Assembly (NCBI RefSeq): GCF_000189635.1
Contig: NW_002476336.1
Location: forward strand, 434,001 to 498,000
Direction: 5' to 3'
From: Tetrahymena thermophila SB210
Lineage: Eukaryota; Ciliophora; Oligohymenophorea; Hymenostomatida; Tetrahymenidae
Length of the DNA: 64,000 nucleotides
Part shown: positions 27,037-39,743 of the stretch, one piece after another
Layout of the letters: each line of letters begins with the position of its first letter
Numbering within the stretch: the first letter of the stretch is position 1
Notes under the pieces: generated by a model
Seen by the model: only the letters and a program-made list of their open reading frames with translations
The model's database searches: none
What the model was told of the DNA's origin: nothing
Made by a program: the position numbers and the translations under genes

Positions 27037-28938
27037 TCATTATTTTTTATTTGCCTTCTTGCCATAAGCTCCAGTCTTTCCTTCTTTGGATTTTTTCTTA
27101 CCCTTAGAATCTTCTGCGTTGTTCTTCTTAGGATCTTCGGCAGTCATCTTCTTAGAGTCACTTCTATTTTTAGATTTCTTATCAGAGGTTTTTTTAGCAG
27201 ATTGACTTCTTGATTCTCTTCTCTTTCTGTCACTGGATTCTTCTTTAGGTTATTCAATTACTTCCATCTTATTGCTATTCTTGTTAGGAGCTTCAGATTT
27301 ACTCTTAGACTCAGATCTTGATTTAGATCTAGTTTATCTTCCATGATTAGTGGTATCCTTCTTAGATTTAGAAGCATTTTTTCTGGATTTAGAAGCAGAT
27401 TTAGATTTAGACTTTGATCTTGTATTTGATTTTGAATTCTTCTTTCCCTTGGAGCTTGATTTGCTATTTGATTTTTCATTAACCATATCTTTTTATTCTC
27501 TTTGTCTTCCTCTAGTTCTAGTTTGAGTAGTAGAAGAAGCATTTTCACTAGAATCAGCAGTTTGATGGGTATTGTTGGAATTTTAAGCGGCATTTGATTT
27601 TGGCTTAGAGGCACTTCTAGATTTTGAGTTTTTGCCTTTAGAAGATGATTTTCCTTTGCTCTTAGAGGCACTTTTACCTTTGGATTTTGATCCACTCTTT
27701 GAAGCTTTAGAAGCTGATTTATTGTTGGCTTTCTTTGTTCTAGCTTCTTTCATAGAGTTTCTTCTACTTTTCTTTGAGGATTCATCTCTTTTAGCTGAAC
27801 TGCTAGATTATCTTCTTTTTTAACCTTCATCTTCCATTTGTTTACTGGTATCAGCATGAGAATTTTTTCTTTCTTATGATTTAGATGATTTTCTTCCCTT
27901 TGAGCTTGAGGATTTTCTACCTCTAGAACTGGAAGCCTTTCTCTTATTGCTTTTTGAGGATGATGATGATTTTCTACCTTTTGAGGAAGATGATTTTCTA
28001 TCTTTTGATTTTGATGATTTTCTGTTCTTAGAAGATGAAGCTTTTCTACCTCTAGATGAAGAAGACTTTCTACCTTTAGAAGAAGAAGATTTTTTGTTCT
28101 TAGAAGAAGATGATTTTTTGTTTTTAGAAGAAGAAGATCTTTTGCTAGATGAGGAGGAGTTTCTTTTATTTGAAGTTGAATTCTTTCTTCCTTTAGAATT
28201 AGAGGCCTTTCTGCTTGAAGAGCGGGTACCTTTTTAGTCCTTTGAGCTGGAAGCTTTTCTTCTGTTTGATGAGGAAGATTGAGATCTACCTTGAGAAGCT
28301 GAGGAATCAGCTCTTCTCTTTGAAGAAGTGGATTTTGTTCTTCCTTTAGAAACAGAAGATTTTCCTTTACTTGAGCTTCTTCTTGATTTGGAAGTAGAGT
28401 TCTTTCTTTTAGTTTGTTTTTTTTGAGCAGCTTAACCATACTTTTCATTCCACTTCTTGAATTCAACTAAGTATTAAGCGTATTCTTTCTAATAAGCATC
28501 TTCATATACCTTGACTTCTTTTTGAGGTAAATTGTTAAAGTCTTCTGACATTATTTTCAAAATTTTAGCGTTAGTTAAGTCTTTGTGCTTAGCAGCGTAC
28601 TTTTGTCTGTTTTCCTCTAGGAAACGGAAAAAGCTACCAATAGGCTTTTTAGGCTTTTCAGGGACTTTAACTTAAGGAACATATTTTTGTTTACCTTTTC
28701 CCTAGATGTGATTGTTGTAGTGGAATAGTTCCTCTTTGTACTTCTCTTCAGCATTATCAACCAACTTTTGGAGTCTTTCTTTCTCATTATTGGATAATTT
28801 GTTGTAGTCAGCTTAAACTTTCTTGTTATCAAAATTCTTTCCTAAGGCATTCTTCTTTTCTAATACGAAAGCTTAATAGGTATTAGAAAATGGTTTCTTA
28901 GGAGGTTAAATATTTAATGTCTTAGTTCTTAATTCCAT
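27037..28938 (-). CDS. MLH: Micronuclear linker histone polyprotein
   Basis: This is an intronless frame from ATG at 28938 to TGA at 27037-27039, encoding 633 residues with TAA/TAG as Gln. Residues about 13-75 (PKKPFSNTYQAFVLEKKN...) and about 96-167 (PKKPIGSFFRFLEENRQKY...) are two HMG boxes. The rest is a Ser/Lys/Arg-rich tail with many repeats of the form SSSKGRKSSSS and dozens of basic-basic-x-Ser sites (RKNS, RRSS, RRNS, RKAS) of the protein-kinase-A type. Size, twin HMG boxes and tail match the known T. thermophila polyprotein, which is cut into alpha, beta, gamma and delta linker proteins of the germline micronucleus and lacks an H1 globular domain. RTK motifs (LRTKT at residues 4-6, GRTKS, ARTKK) are candidate processing sites. 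The protein compacts micronuclear chromatin. Opposite-strand Glu/Asp-rich ORFs here are shadows of the Lys/Ser repeats. Confidence 0.92.
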
Positions 28939-30476
28939 TTTTTTTGAAGGATCTTTTTTTTTTTAAGAGTCAAATTATTTTTTTTAATAATCTTTTAATA
29001 AATTATATTTTGTAAATTTATGATTATAATTTATTTTGAATTTTAAATAAAGATACCCGCATTTTAATTAATGTTATTATTGTTGACTTATAAAAAGCAA
29101 ATCTTTCATAAGTATTGTCAAATCTTTAAAATTTGATTGTTAGCTAAGTATTATTAATGAAATTTTAATGTTATATTTAATTCTTAAAATGGGAAAAGCT
29201 GCAGCATTAAGCGAATTATTAAAATTTCATCTTAAATTTATTTCTTTGTTTTAAATACAAATTTGAAATTAGTAAATATAATAATAAAATTTCATAAAGT
29301 GTGGCCTTAAAAAAGCTAAAGAGTTACTTTCTTAAAAAGCCTGAAAGTGTGTCTCTAGTTTAAAATATCGTTTTCAAATTAACATTTTATTTGGACACTC
29401 TATATACAGATTAGAGAATAATATAGAAAAAAATTATCAATAATAGAACAAAACTTCTAATTATTTTTTTAAGTGTCCTTAAAATAATAAAAAAAGATTT
29501 ATGATAGAATTTTATCTTAAAATATTATATTACCATTTTTAAAAAAGAATTATATAAATTTTTGAAGTTATAAATGTATTTTTTATTTTGTATTTTAAAT
29601 TAAATTTAAAAATAATACATTAATCCAAAATAACTTCTATTACCATTCCATAAATAATTAAATTCACAGTTTATTGCTTTAATAATTTTTAAAAATAGAA
29701 TGGTTTGACTCATTCATTTTTTAATAAATGTTAATTTTGAAATTTAACAAAAAATTTATTAAATTAAGAATTCAAATTCAATTGTTTCAGTATAAACTCA
29801 ATAAAAATAAATAAATCTTTATTTTTATTCATCTTAAATAAAAAATTCTTTAAAAATAATATAAAATTAACTTAAGATTAAAATAAATAATTGAAAAAGC
29901 TAAATGATATTTTATTTTAAATTTCACATTTTTGTTTAAAAATAATTTTCTTACTAAATTAATTTAAAAAAATATAAATTTTTAATTTGATTAAAAAAAT
30001 TAGTGAAATTTTTTTTTTTCTTTTAATTTGATGATGAAATAAAATAATTAATTTTAAATTATACTAAAATGATTTTTAAAAATCTTTTTTAAATATATTA
30101 ACGAAAAATATTTAATATCTTGAAAATTTAATCAGTAAGTTTAACTAAAGATTTTAAATTATTTTAATATAAATTGAGACTCCTATGTTAGAATCGATGA
30201 AGATCAATTGCTAAATTGAATAGTTTATGCAAAAAGCAGAATATCTTACCTCTCTGTTCTTCCTTGTTTATTTATCAATGATTTTTTTAAATTAAATGAA
30301 AACTTTGCATAAAGAATAGAATGATAGGCAGATACATAGATTAATAGTAAGAAGCAAATAGTAAAAAAGAGAAGAAAAACTGATAGTTTATTTACAAAAA
30401 ATAATTTATAAATAAAAACAAAAGATTGAATTAAAAGATTAATAAAAATATAGCTAAACATAAAGTTAATATAGAA
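28939..30476. other. Divergent intergenic region (MLH / RPN10 promoters)
   Basis: This 1.5 kb region between two divergent starts must contain the upstream control regions of the micronuclear linker histone and Rpn10. It is A/T-rich with poly(T) and poly(A) runs near 28950-28985. A slightly GC-richer patch near 29290-29360 has no coding frame. I recognise no defined promoter motif. Confidence 0.5.
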
Positions 30477-31850
30477 ATGACTCTAGAAGCTTCAATTGTT
30501 ATTTTAGATAATACCGAATATGCAAGAAATGGGGACCATTTGCCTTCCAGATATGAAGCATAAGCAGAAACAATCCAGGCTATAATAAATGCAAAATAAT
30601 AAATGAATATGGAAAATGCAGTTGGTATATTAACTATGGGAGGCCCATAAGTTGAAGTATTAATCACACCTAGCGCAGATCCTGATGCTATTTTAGGCTG
30701 CTTATTTGGCGTAAAGCTTAGAGGTGAAAAAGCTCACTTTTTAAATGCTCTTTAAATTGCTTAGCTTGGATTAAAACACAGAAAAAATAAAAATATGAGA
30801 TAAAGGATAATCGTTTTTGTTGCATCACCAGTAATTAATTTATTATTTAAACTAATTTTTCAAACTTATAAAAGCATTAAAACTTTAAATTAAATATGAA
30901 AACTACATAAAATATTTTAGTAGGAATTTTATTTTTGTTGAAAGAAAGAAAGATTTGAATTTTTAATTTTTAATAAATTTTATAATTTTTGTTAAATAAA
31001 TGATTATTTATAAATATAAAATTAGATTGTTGAAGATGAAAAAACTTTGGAAAGAGTTGCAAAGTAATTAAAAAAGAATAATGTTAGTGTTGATATTGTT
31101 AATCTATGTTAAAGTGGAGTTAATTAAATTGAAAAACTAGACAAATTCATTCAAACTGTTAATTCAGGTGATTCTTCATACTTTTTAAATGTTTAAAGCG
31201 GCATTACTAGTTTAACAGAAACCCTCTTTAACTCTCCTATATTAAACCGTTTCCTTAGTGGTTCTAACGCTAACTAAGCCTCGAGTGTAGGTAATGTACC
31301 AATCAATCCAACCTAAGCTGGTGGAGCTAATCCATTTGCTGAATATGGTGGAATTGATCCCTCTGAAGACCCCGAATTAGCTTAAGCTATGAAGCTTTCT
31401 CTAGAAGAAGAAAAGAGAATTTAAGAATAATTAGAGAGAGAAAAGAATTAATAATAATAATAATAGCAAGCACCTAGTTAACCAGCATAAGAAAATGCAA
31501 CTAGCTTGGCTTAATAGAATTTAAATACTTCTGCAAATAATCCATCATTTGTAAATGAAACAATGTAAGATGAAAATTAGGGCCTTTTAGCAAACAAAGA
31601 TGATTTTGATGAATTGACAGAAGAAGAGTTGATGAATCAAGCTATATTAGCTTCATAATAAGAAAACCCATTTGAAGCATAGCAAGGAGCAGAAAACAAA
31701 GAACCTAGAAAAGAATAAACCAAAAAAGAAGATGATGAATCTGTATAAGCTAATTTAATGTAGGATGAAAAGTTTGTTGAAGATTTGTTAAATTTAGTTG
31801 GTAAAGGAGATGAGAAAAAAGATGATAAAAAAGAAAATGAAAAGAAGTGA
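30477..31850 (+). CDS. RPN10: 26S proteasome ubiquitin receptor Rpn10 (PSMD4/S5a)
   Basis: Rpn10 sits at the base-lid joint of the 26S proteasome and captures polyubiquitinated substrates. The start MTLEASIVILDNTEYARNGD and following LPSRYEAQAETI, NAVGILTMGG and ITPSADPDAILGCLFGV are diagnostic of its VWA domain. An intron at 30831-31025 splits SP from IVEDEKTLERVAKQL. The C-terminal half has a classic ubiquitin-interacting motif, DPELAQAMKLSLEEE (about 31368-31412), and a second UIM-like helix, EEELMNQAILASQQ (about 31622-31665). These are separated by a Gln-rich linker coded by TAA/TAG/CAA runs. The protein ends in a KEKE-type charged tail (GDEKKDDKKENEKK) and TGA at 31848-31850. About 390 residues, close to the animal protein. 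Both UIMs appear intact, so it should be a functional receptor. Confidence 0.95.
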
Positions 31851-32206
31851 AATAAATTATACAATATTTTAAGTTAGCTTGCTGTTCAATTTTAGTTTTT
31901 AAACAAGCACTGCATCAATCAATATTCATTAATTTATATCTTAACAGAAAACTTGTTATTTACATTTAAAATTGTAGTTAGCATCTATTATAAAAATAAA
32001 TATCAAAAAAATATTATTCTTAATTTAGTTTTTTTTTGTTGTTGCAAATAAAATAATTGTTAATTAATTAATTAGAATATAAAATAATAAATCGTTAATA
32101 GTAAAAAACTAAATACACTTATTTATTTTTTGTGTATTTCATAGCCTTATATTTTAATAATTTAATTTATATTATTAGTTAAAAATATTGTTAAAAATAT
32201 AAAGAT
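31851..32206. other. Short intergenic spacer
   Basis: About 350 bp of AT-rich DNA between the tandem plus-strand genes RPN10 and the glutamyl-tRNA synthetase. It should hold a 3' UTR and a promoter. No specific element is seen. Confidence 0.55.
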
Positions 32207-34251
<2,045 letters not shown>

Positions 34252-34764
34252 TGATAGAAAATAATAATTAATATATTTAAATTGTAGTATTAAATTATGC
34301 ATTTATTTTTTTATTTTTGTTAGCTTTTTGAGCTTAAATTAAACCAAAAACTTATTTTTCAATTATAAATGTTTTATTTTATATTTGTCTGCAAGTTTAT
34401 TTAAGATTTATAATCAAATTTAGGCTGGATAGCTGGCAGATAATAATCCGTTCTTAAATTTTAATCACTATAAAAATTTAATTAAATAAATACAATTAAT
34501 CCTTCTATATAATAAATTATATAATAAATGATGCTTTTTATCATAATAATGCATGAATAAAAAAAAAATCAAGATAATATCATTCACTATTTATAACCTT
34601 CTTTTTAGATCGAAAATAGATAGGTAGATAGATAGATAGATAAATAACACATAGTTTTATTTATTACATAATAGTTCTTCAGAACATAAATATATTTGTT
34701 TTATTTATATCAATAATTATAATTAATATAATTTTTTTTTATTTAAATTTTAGATTTAATTCCA
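34252..34764. other. Intergenic between convergent genes, with GATA repeat
   Basis: Convergent 3' ends of the synthetase (+) and the small minus-strand gene. AT-rich; the only visible structure is the GATA microsatellite listed separately. Confidence 0.55.
34617..34645. repeat. (GATA)n microsatellite
   Basis: An imperfect run of GATA units (agataggtagatagatagat...) in the 3' intergenic region. It is a simple repeat with no coding role. Confidence 0.8.
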
Positions 34765-35412
34765 TCATCTTGTAAAGAATGCTCCACCCATATCGTTTCT
34801 TGAATAACCAGGATTCGTAGAACGAGAGTGGTAGTCATTGTATACATAAGCAATATTGTGATTCTTTGCTAAAGAGCTATTTACAAATCTTTTGTCATTC
34901 AGAAGATTCATTTTCCATAAAGATTCTATGTTAGTCATCAATTTAGGATCTTTTGTTACTACTTCCTCTTCTTCTATAATTTATTGCATAATTCGGTTTT
35001 TTTAGAACGTATTACGAAGATTTTATATTCCTGATACTTTTTAACTCTATTAATATCTTGGTTAATGATAACCAGAATGTTAAAGAGAAGAAATAGTGCA
35101 GAATTCATGAAGACGCTGATGTGCTTTTGACTCCGGGCTTCCCTAATACCTTATTTTATCACTACGAGTATATCCTTAATCAAATGGATTATTTGCTTAC
35201 CTGAAAGATCTAATCATAGGATTATCTGTCTAAGTTCTAGTTGAGACTAAGCTATGAGATAAGTTTTTTGATCCTTTAGATTAGCTGGATTAGAATGACT
35301 GGTTATGAAGTGAATTATTTTGAAAAGGATTTTGTCTATATGCTTTATGATTGTTGCGTGATGAACTTAATGGAGGAAGCTTTTCGGGAGTTTATCTTTC
35401 GTTTATGCTCAT
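34765..35412 (-). CDS. Unrecognised 215-residue protein, single exon
   Basis: A single uninterrupted frame runs from ATG at 35412 to TGA at 34765-34767. The N-terminal half is rich in Ser, Asn, Gln, Arg and Pro and looks disordered (KLPPLSSSRNNHKAY). The C-terminal third is more ordered, with EEEEVVTKDPKLMTN, ESLWKMNLLNDKRFV and a Tyr/Gly-rich end, YSRNDMGGAFFTR. I do not recognise the family. The small size and the basic, aromatic, Gly-rich tail resemble many ciliary microtubule-associated proteins, but that is only an impression. Codon use is like its neighbours, with frequent TAA/TAG Gln. Spacing of about 800 bp to the upstream coiled-coil gene suggests an independent transcript. Confidence 0.75.
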
Positions 35413-36213
35413 ATTTTTGCTTTCTAAAATAGTTTTTATTTTTACTAAACTTTTTATTAATTTATTTTTGTGATGGATTTATTACAATTATTAATTGTAT
35501 ATAAATTGCATATAAGCAAATATATCAACTTAAAAATATTTATTTCGAGTTAGACTTTAGTATCCATAAGTTATACATAATACTGATAGCATGTCTCTGA
35601 ATTCCTAAAGTCCATTCATTCGTTTGCAAAAAATTTTTTATTTTAATTTAACATATCCACAAAAATTAGCTACTAATAAAAATTAGTTTTTATAATGTGT
35701 CTGTCTCATCATCAAAAATATAAACTTCCTCAAATGAATGATGACAAAATATAAAGCAAAAAATACATAAAATTTTAATCAATATTTAATCATTAATAAT
35801 AAATATGCATGAAATAATTAATTATTGATTATTAAATTATTTTTCATTTCAGTTAAAATAATTATTACTTGCATTCTTACTTGCTGACTTACTATTTTTT
35901 AAGATTCTTATCATAGAATTTTTATTCAAAAACTTTCTAAGTAAAACTTCTTAAAAAACTATCTATCATGTATTTAATACTATCTTTTAAGATACTTTCT
36001 ATATTTTGTTTTTCAAAAATATTCTAAATTTAACTTAACAAAAACGAATCTATCTTGTATTTAAATTAAATAAATTAAAAATAACATATGTTTCGTTAAT
36101 TAATTACACACTATTTTCTTTTTTTAAATAAAATTAATAAATTATTTTTTTCTTTTTTTGATACAGTTTTTAGCAAATTTTAAAAAATTGAGTTAAATTC
36201 GAATAATATTTTT
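35413..36213. other. Intergenic, AT-rich
   Basis: Between two minus-strand genes: the 3' side of the coiled-coil gene and the promoter side of the 215-residue gene. No open frame, RNA gene or repeat array stands out. Confidence 0.55.
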
Positions 36214-39140
36214 TCATAAATCATTAAAGGTGTCTTCGTATTCATCTATAGACTACTTTTGTAAAGCTTACTTATCTTCACTATTTAGTGATAAATTATC
36301 TGATATGTTTAACTCACTTTGTCTTATAGAATCTCTTTAAATTTTCTATAATTATTACTCAAATTTATTCTTTTTTGATGCTTTTTTCTTTTTTGGTTCT
36401 TCATTTATTGGGAGAAATGCTGATAATTATTTTGATTTATTCTTTGATTTTTAGTCTACAGTTATTAATTTACTTTATCGAGTAGATGGCTTAACTTATT
36501 TTTTATTCTAAAGTAATTATAAATCATTTTTCAAATTAAGCCTTGTAATAATATTTTAATATTCACTAATTGCTTATTTAATTATTTATGAAATCTTTTT
36601 CATCCTTGAAGAAGAATCTAAATCATAAAACTTTATGACTTGAATTTATTCCTTTATAAATATTAATAATCTCTAAATACATAAGTTAAATTCATTTAAT
36701 ATACCTTTTATTCTTATTGTTACTATAATTGAGGGTTTTGTATTTATTTACATATATCTTCTAGATCACTAAAGCTTGGACGAGGAGTAAAATCATGGAA
36801 TTGTGTAGCAGCTCTTACATTCAACCTTTAAAAAATTGAAGATATTTAAAGAAAATAATAAATTGTTTTTAAAAATTCATTTATTTTTTCTTAAAACCAA
36901 TAAATTTTCATGAATTTATTATATTATGTATGGTTCTTAAGTATTTTATTAAATTTTTTTTGTTTTTTAATTTGTTTTAAAAATTAAATGACTAAGATTT
37001 TCTTAAAACTTAGAAGAAAAGCTTTTTATAAATGAATCTTAAAATTTAAACAACTAAAAGAGATAGGTGAGTTTATATTTGAAATAATAATTCTCAAAAA
37101 ATAAATGAAAACCTTTGTATCTCGTTGAGAAGCTACTCTATTTTAATTGCTTATTGGCTTATTGTTTCTTTACTAAGTCTAAGTTTTACGATAGCTGATT
37201 AGTGGTTACTAACTAACTCATTCATACCTTAAAATTGAATAAAATAATTAATAAAAGGAATTTGTAAAAATATAACTAAGTATTTTTTTACATTCAAATT
37301 AATCAGAGTAGTATCGATCATTTTTTGTGGATGTGTTTTCTAAATTATTGTACTTTTCAAGTAAATCTCTAATCTTTGATTCAAATTAATTCGTAGATTA
37401 CACTTAGTAATATTTCATATCTGATTCTTGCTGTATTAAATCTCTTTTTAACTATCTCACATTATCTGATAGTAAAATATTTTCATTTTTCAACTTTTCA
37501 TGTTTTTCAAATAGTTCTTCGTATTTTTTCTAGTTGTTTTCCTTCAACTAAAATATTTATTAGCAATAATCTTCCTTTTATTCTATAAAATATTTTTAAA
37601 CTAAACTTGAACTTTATAGCTTTTAAATATTTACTTTACATATCATTCAGTAGCTTTTAAACTTATTTTTCTAAATCATTTTACTTTTATTAATTTAGCT
37701 TTTCATTTTTATTCTTTTCAGTTTAAATTTGAGTGAGTTTTTCTGATTGCAAATCACATATTTCTCTATACAAATATTTCTTAGAGCTTGTATCTATATT
37801 AAAAATGTTTAAAATAAAATTAAAAATTATCTATTTATTAAATTATATATTTCAAAAATACTTATATCCAGAAAATTTTCAACTTTAGCTGCTAATTATT
37901 TATCTAATAAATACATATAGTGTTGAGTAACTGTATTTAAGTCTTCTATTATATCTTTATGCTAAAAATTTATGTTTTATGAAAACATTTCCATTATTTT
38001 TCCACTTAGAAATGGTAGCTTAATATTAAATTATTCTAAACCTTATTCCATTTCCTTTTTAAGTAAGTTGAATATTTTATGGAGCTCTATTATTTCATTT
38101 TGAGATTGAATTTTATTTTAGGTTTGTTAAGATAATCTGCTTGATAGGCTTCTTGCTATAGCTTATTTATTACTTACAGAGTCTTTAGCTTAAGTCCAGT
38201 TTGTTGTGTTAGTTTAATAAAATTTATTTGAAGTTCCTTCAGCAGTTGGAAGCGTAAAGTTTGAATTAACAGGCGATTTTTTTAAACATGCATTTTCAAA
38301 GTATATTTTTTCATATTTTTAAATGTTCTTATCAGATTAATTTAAAAAATGAGCCCATTTTTGAAAAATTTCGTTTTATTTCTCAGGTTGACTCTCTTGG
38401 TTATTTTCATTTTTAGCAGGCGATAAAGATCTTGCTTGCTTTTAAAATTTAGAATGATAAGTAATTGCTGTGACAGGTCTTTTGTTATCTTTTAAATTTT
38501 CTTCAACTAAATCAATTGTGCTATTTTCATTATCAGCTTTACACTTTTATGTAAGATCTTAATATTTTTTAGTTCTATTTTACTAGTAAGTGCGAGGCCT
38601 ATTATTTGATTGAAATTTAGTTTACCTTTAATTATTCATTTATACTTCTGTTGGGTTTATTCCAAACATTACCACATTAACATTCTTTTCGAATTTACTG
38701 AAGCATTCATCGAATGCTTATTCTGTTTGATCAACTACTTACTAAAAATGATCCTATAAAATTCTTTCTTGCTTTAATCTTGTACTTTTTTCAAACGTAG
38801 GAGCCATAGGCAATAGTTTAGGTGAGCTTTATTAGATTTCTTAATATTAAGGTAAAATAGAATAGTCTATCTCTTTTTTTGGTATATATGCTGCCACTTC
38901 TTCTTATTATGAAGCTAATTCCTCATTCGTTTCAAAATTTTCAAAAGTATAATGTTCTCTTAATCCGAAATCAGTGGGATTAGCAGGTAAATTTTAAATT
39001 ACGTTTATATTATTTTAAGATTCTAAAGCTATTTAATTGACATCTTTGAAATTATTTTTGTAATAAATTCTAAATTGAAGCTTATGTTTAGAAGAACTAC
39101 TTCTCTATTATGCACTTTTTACTGATGCATTTTTAGACAT
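36214..39140 (-). CDS. Coiled-coil protein, function unknown
   Basis: Starts at ATG 39140 (MSKNASVKSAQQRSSS) and ends ...DEYEDTFNDL, TGA at 36214-36216. The N-terminal 400 residues are polar with scattered Pro-Ser motifs (TFEKSTRLKQERIL, KQARSLSPAKNENN). From about 38200 on it turns into long amphipathic helices. Stretches such as LQSEKLTQIQTEKNKNEKL, ENILLSDNVRQLKRDLIQQ and IVKLRLSKETISQQAIKIEQ have heptad spacing. After a short linker, FHDFTPRPSFSDLEDI, comes a Lys-rich tail with EEPKKKKASKKNK, which may be a nuclear or microtubule-binding patch. Introns at about 37868-37801, 37660-37560, 37290-37230, 36830-37120 and 36670-36720 were inferred from frame changes. No enzymatic motif is visible. 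A cytoskeletal or ciliary role is possible but unproven. Confidence 0.7.
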
Positions 39141-39743
39141 TTTCAAAAAAAAAAAAAATACTTTTTTCGTTTTGATTTATAGTGTTGAAATTAAATAGAA
39201 TTGAAAAGTAGAAATATCAAATTTAAAGAAGAGTATTTATTTATTTATTACTACTAGAGAATTTAATAATTAAATAATTGATTGATTGATTAATTGACTG
39301 ACTTCTTTGATTATATTAGATTTTGTTTGATAAGATTTAGATAAAAGAAAGAAAGATTAATTTGAATACAGTATATGAAAATAAATAGCAATATGAAAGT
39401 TACTTTAAATTTGATTAAATATTATTATAAGCTCTGTAAAAAGAACATGATTCTATATTTGAATAAGTGAATTTTTATTTTTTTGTTTTTGAAGAATGGT
39501 TACTATTTTTTTATTTATAATTAAATTGAATAAATTTATATAAGTTTTTAAGAATTTTGATTTTGTTTATATTTTGTGTAAGGATGGATTTATTAATATA
39601 TGTGTGAAGAGCTTTTCAAATGAATCTAAAAGAGCATTCATTTTAATTATGTTTAACTAATTAAGGGTGAGATTATTGCAAATTGGGGTAATAATATTTT
39701 TCAATGAATTTAATTTCATCATTTGAAAATACTCTATTTTACT
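39141..39743. other. Divergent intergenic region
   Basis: Separates the starts of the minus-strand coiled-coil gene and the plus-strand gene at 39744. It contains a poly(A/T) run at 39146-39160 and an ATTG tetranucleotide tract at about 39277-39300. Otherwise it is featureless AT-rich sequence. Confidence 0.5.

Noticed and set aside
27258-28466. Lys/Leu/Glu-rich ORFs on both strands over the MLH gene (27258-27695, 27750-28466 minus; 27632-27823, 27947-28237 plus)
   Set aside because: They are frame-shifted or antisense readings of the Ser/Lys/Arg repeats of MLH, whose 633-codon frame with two HMG boxes is the real product.
30246-30667. Two hydrophobic ORFs on minus looking like a membrane protein
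   Set aside because: The second is antisense to the N-terminal VWA domain of Rpn10, which is unambiguous; the first lies in the AT-rich leader.
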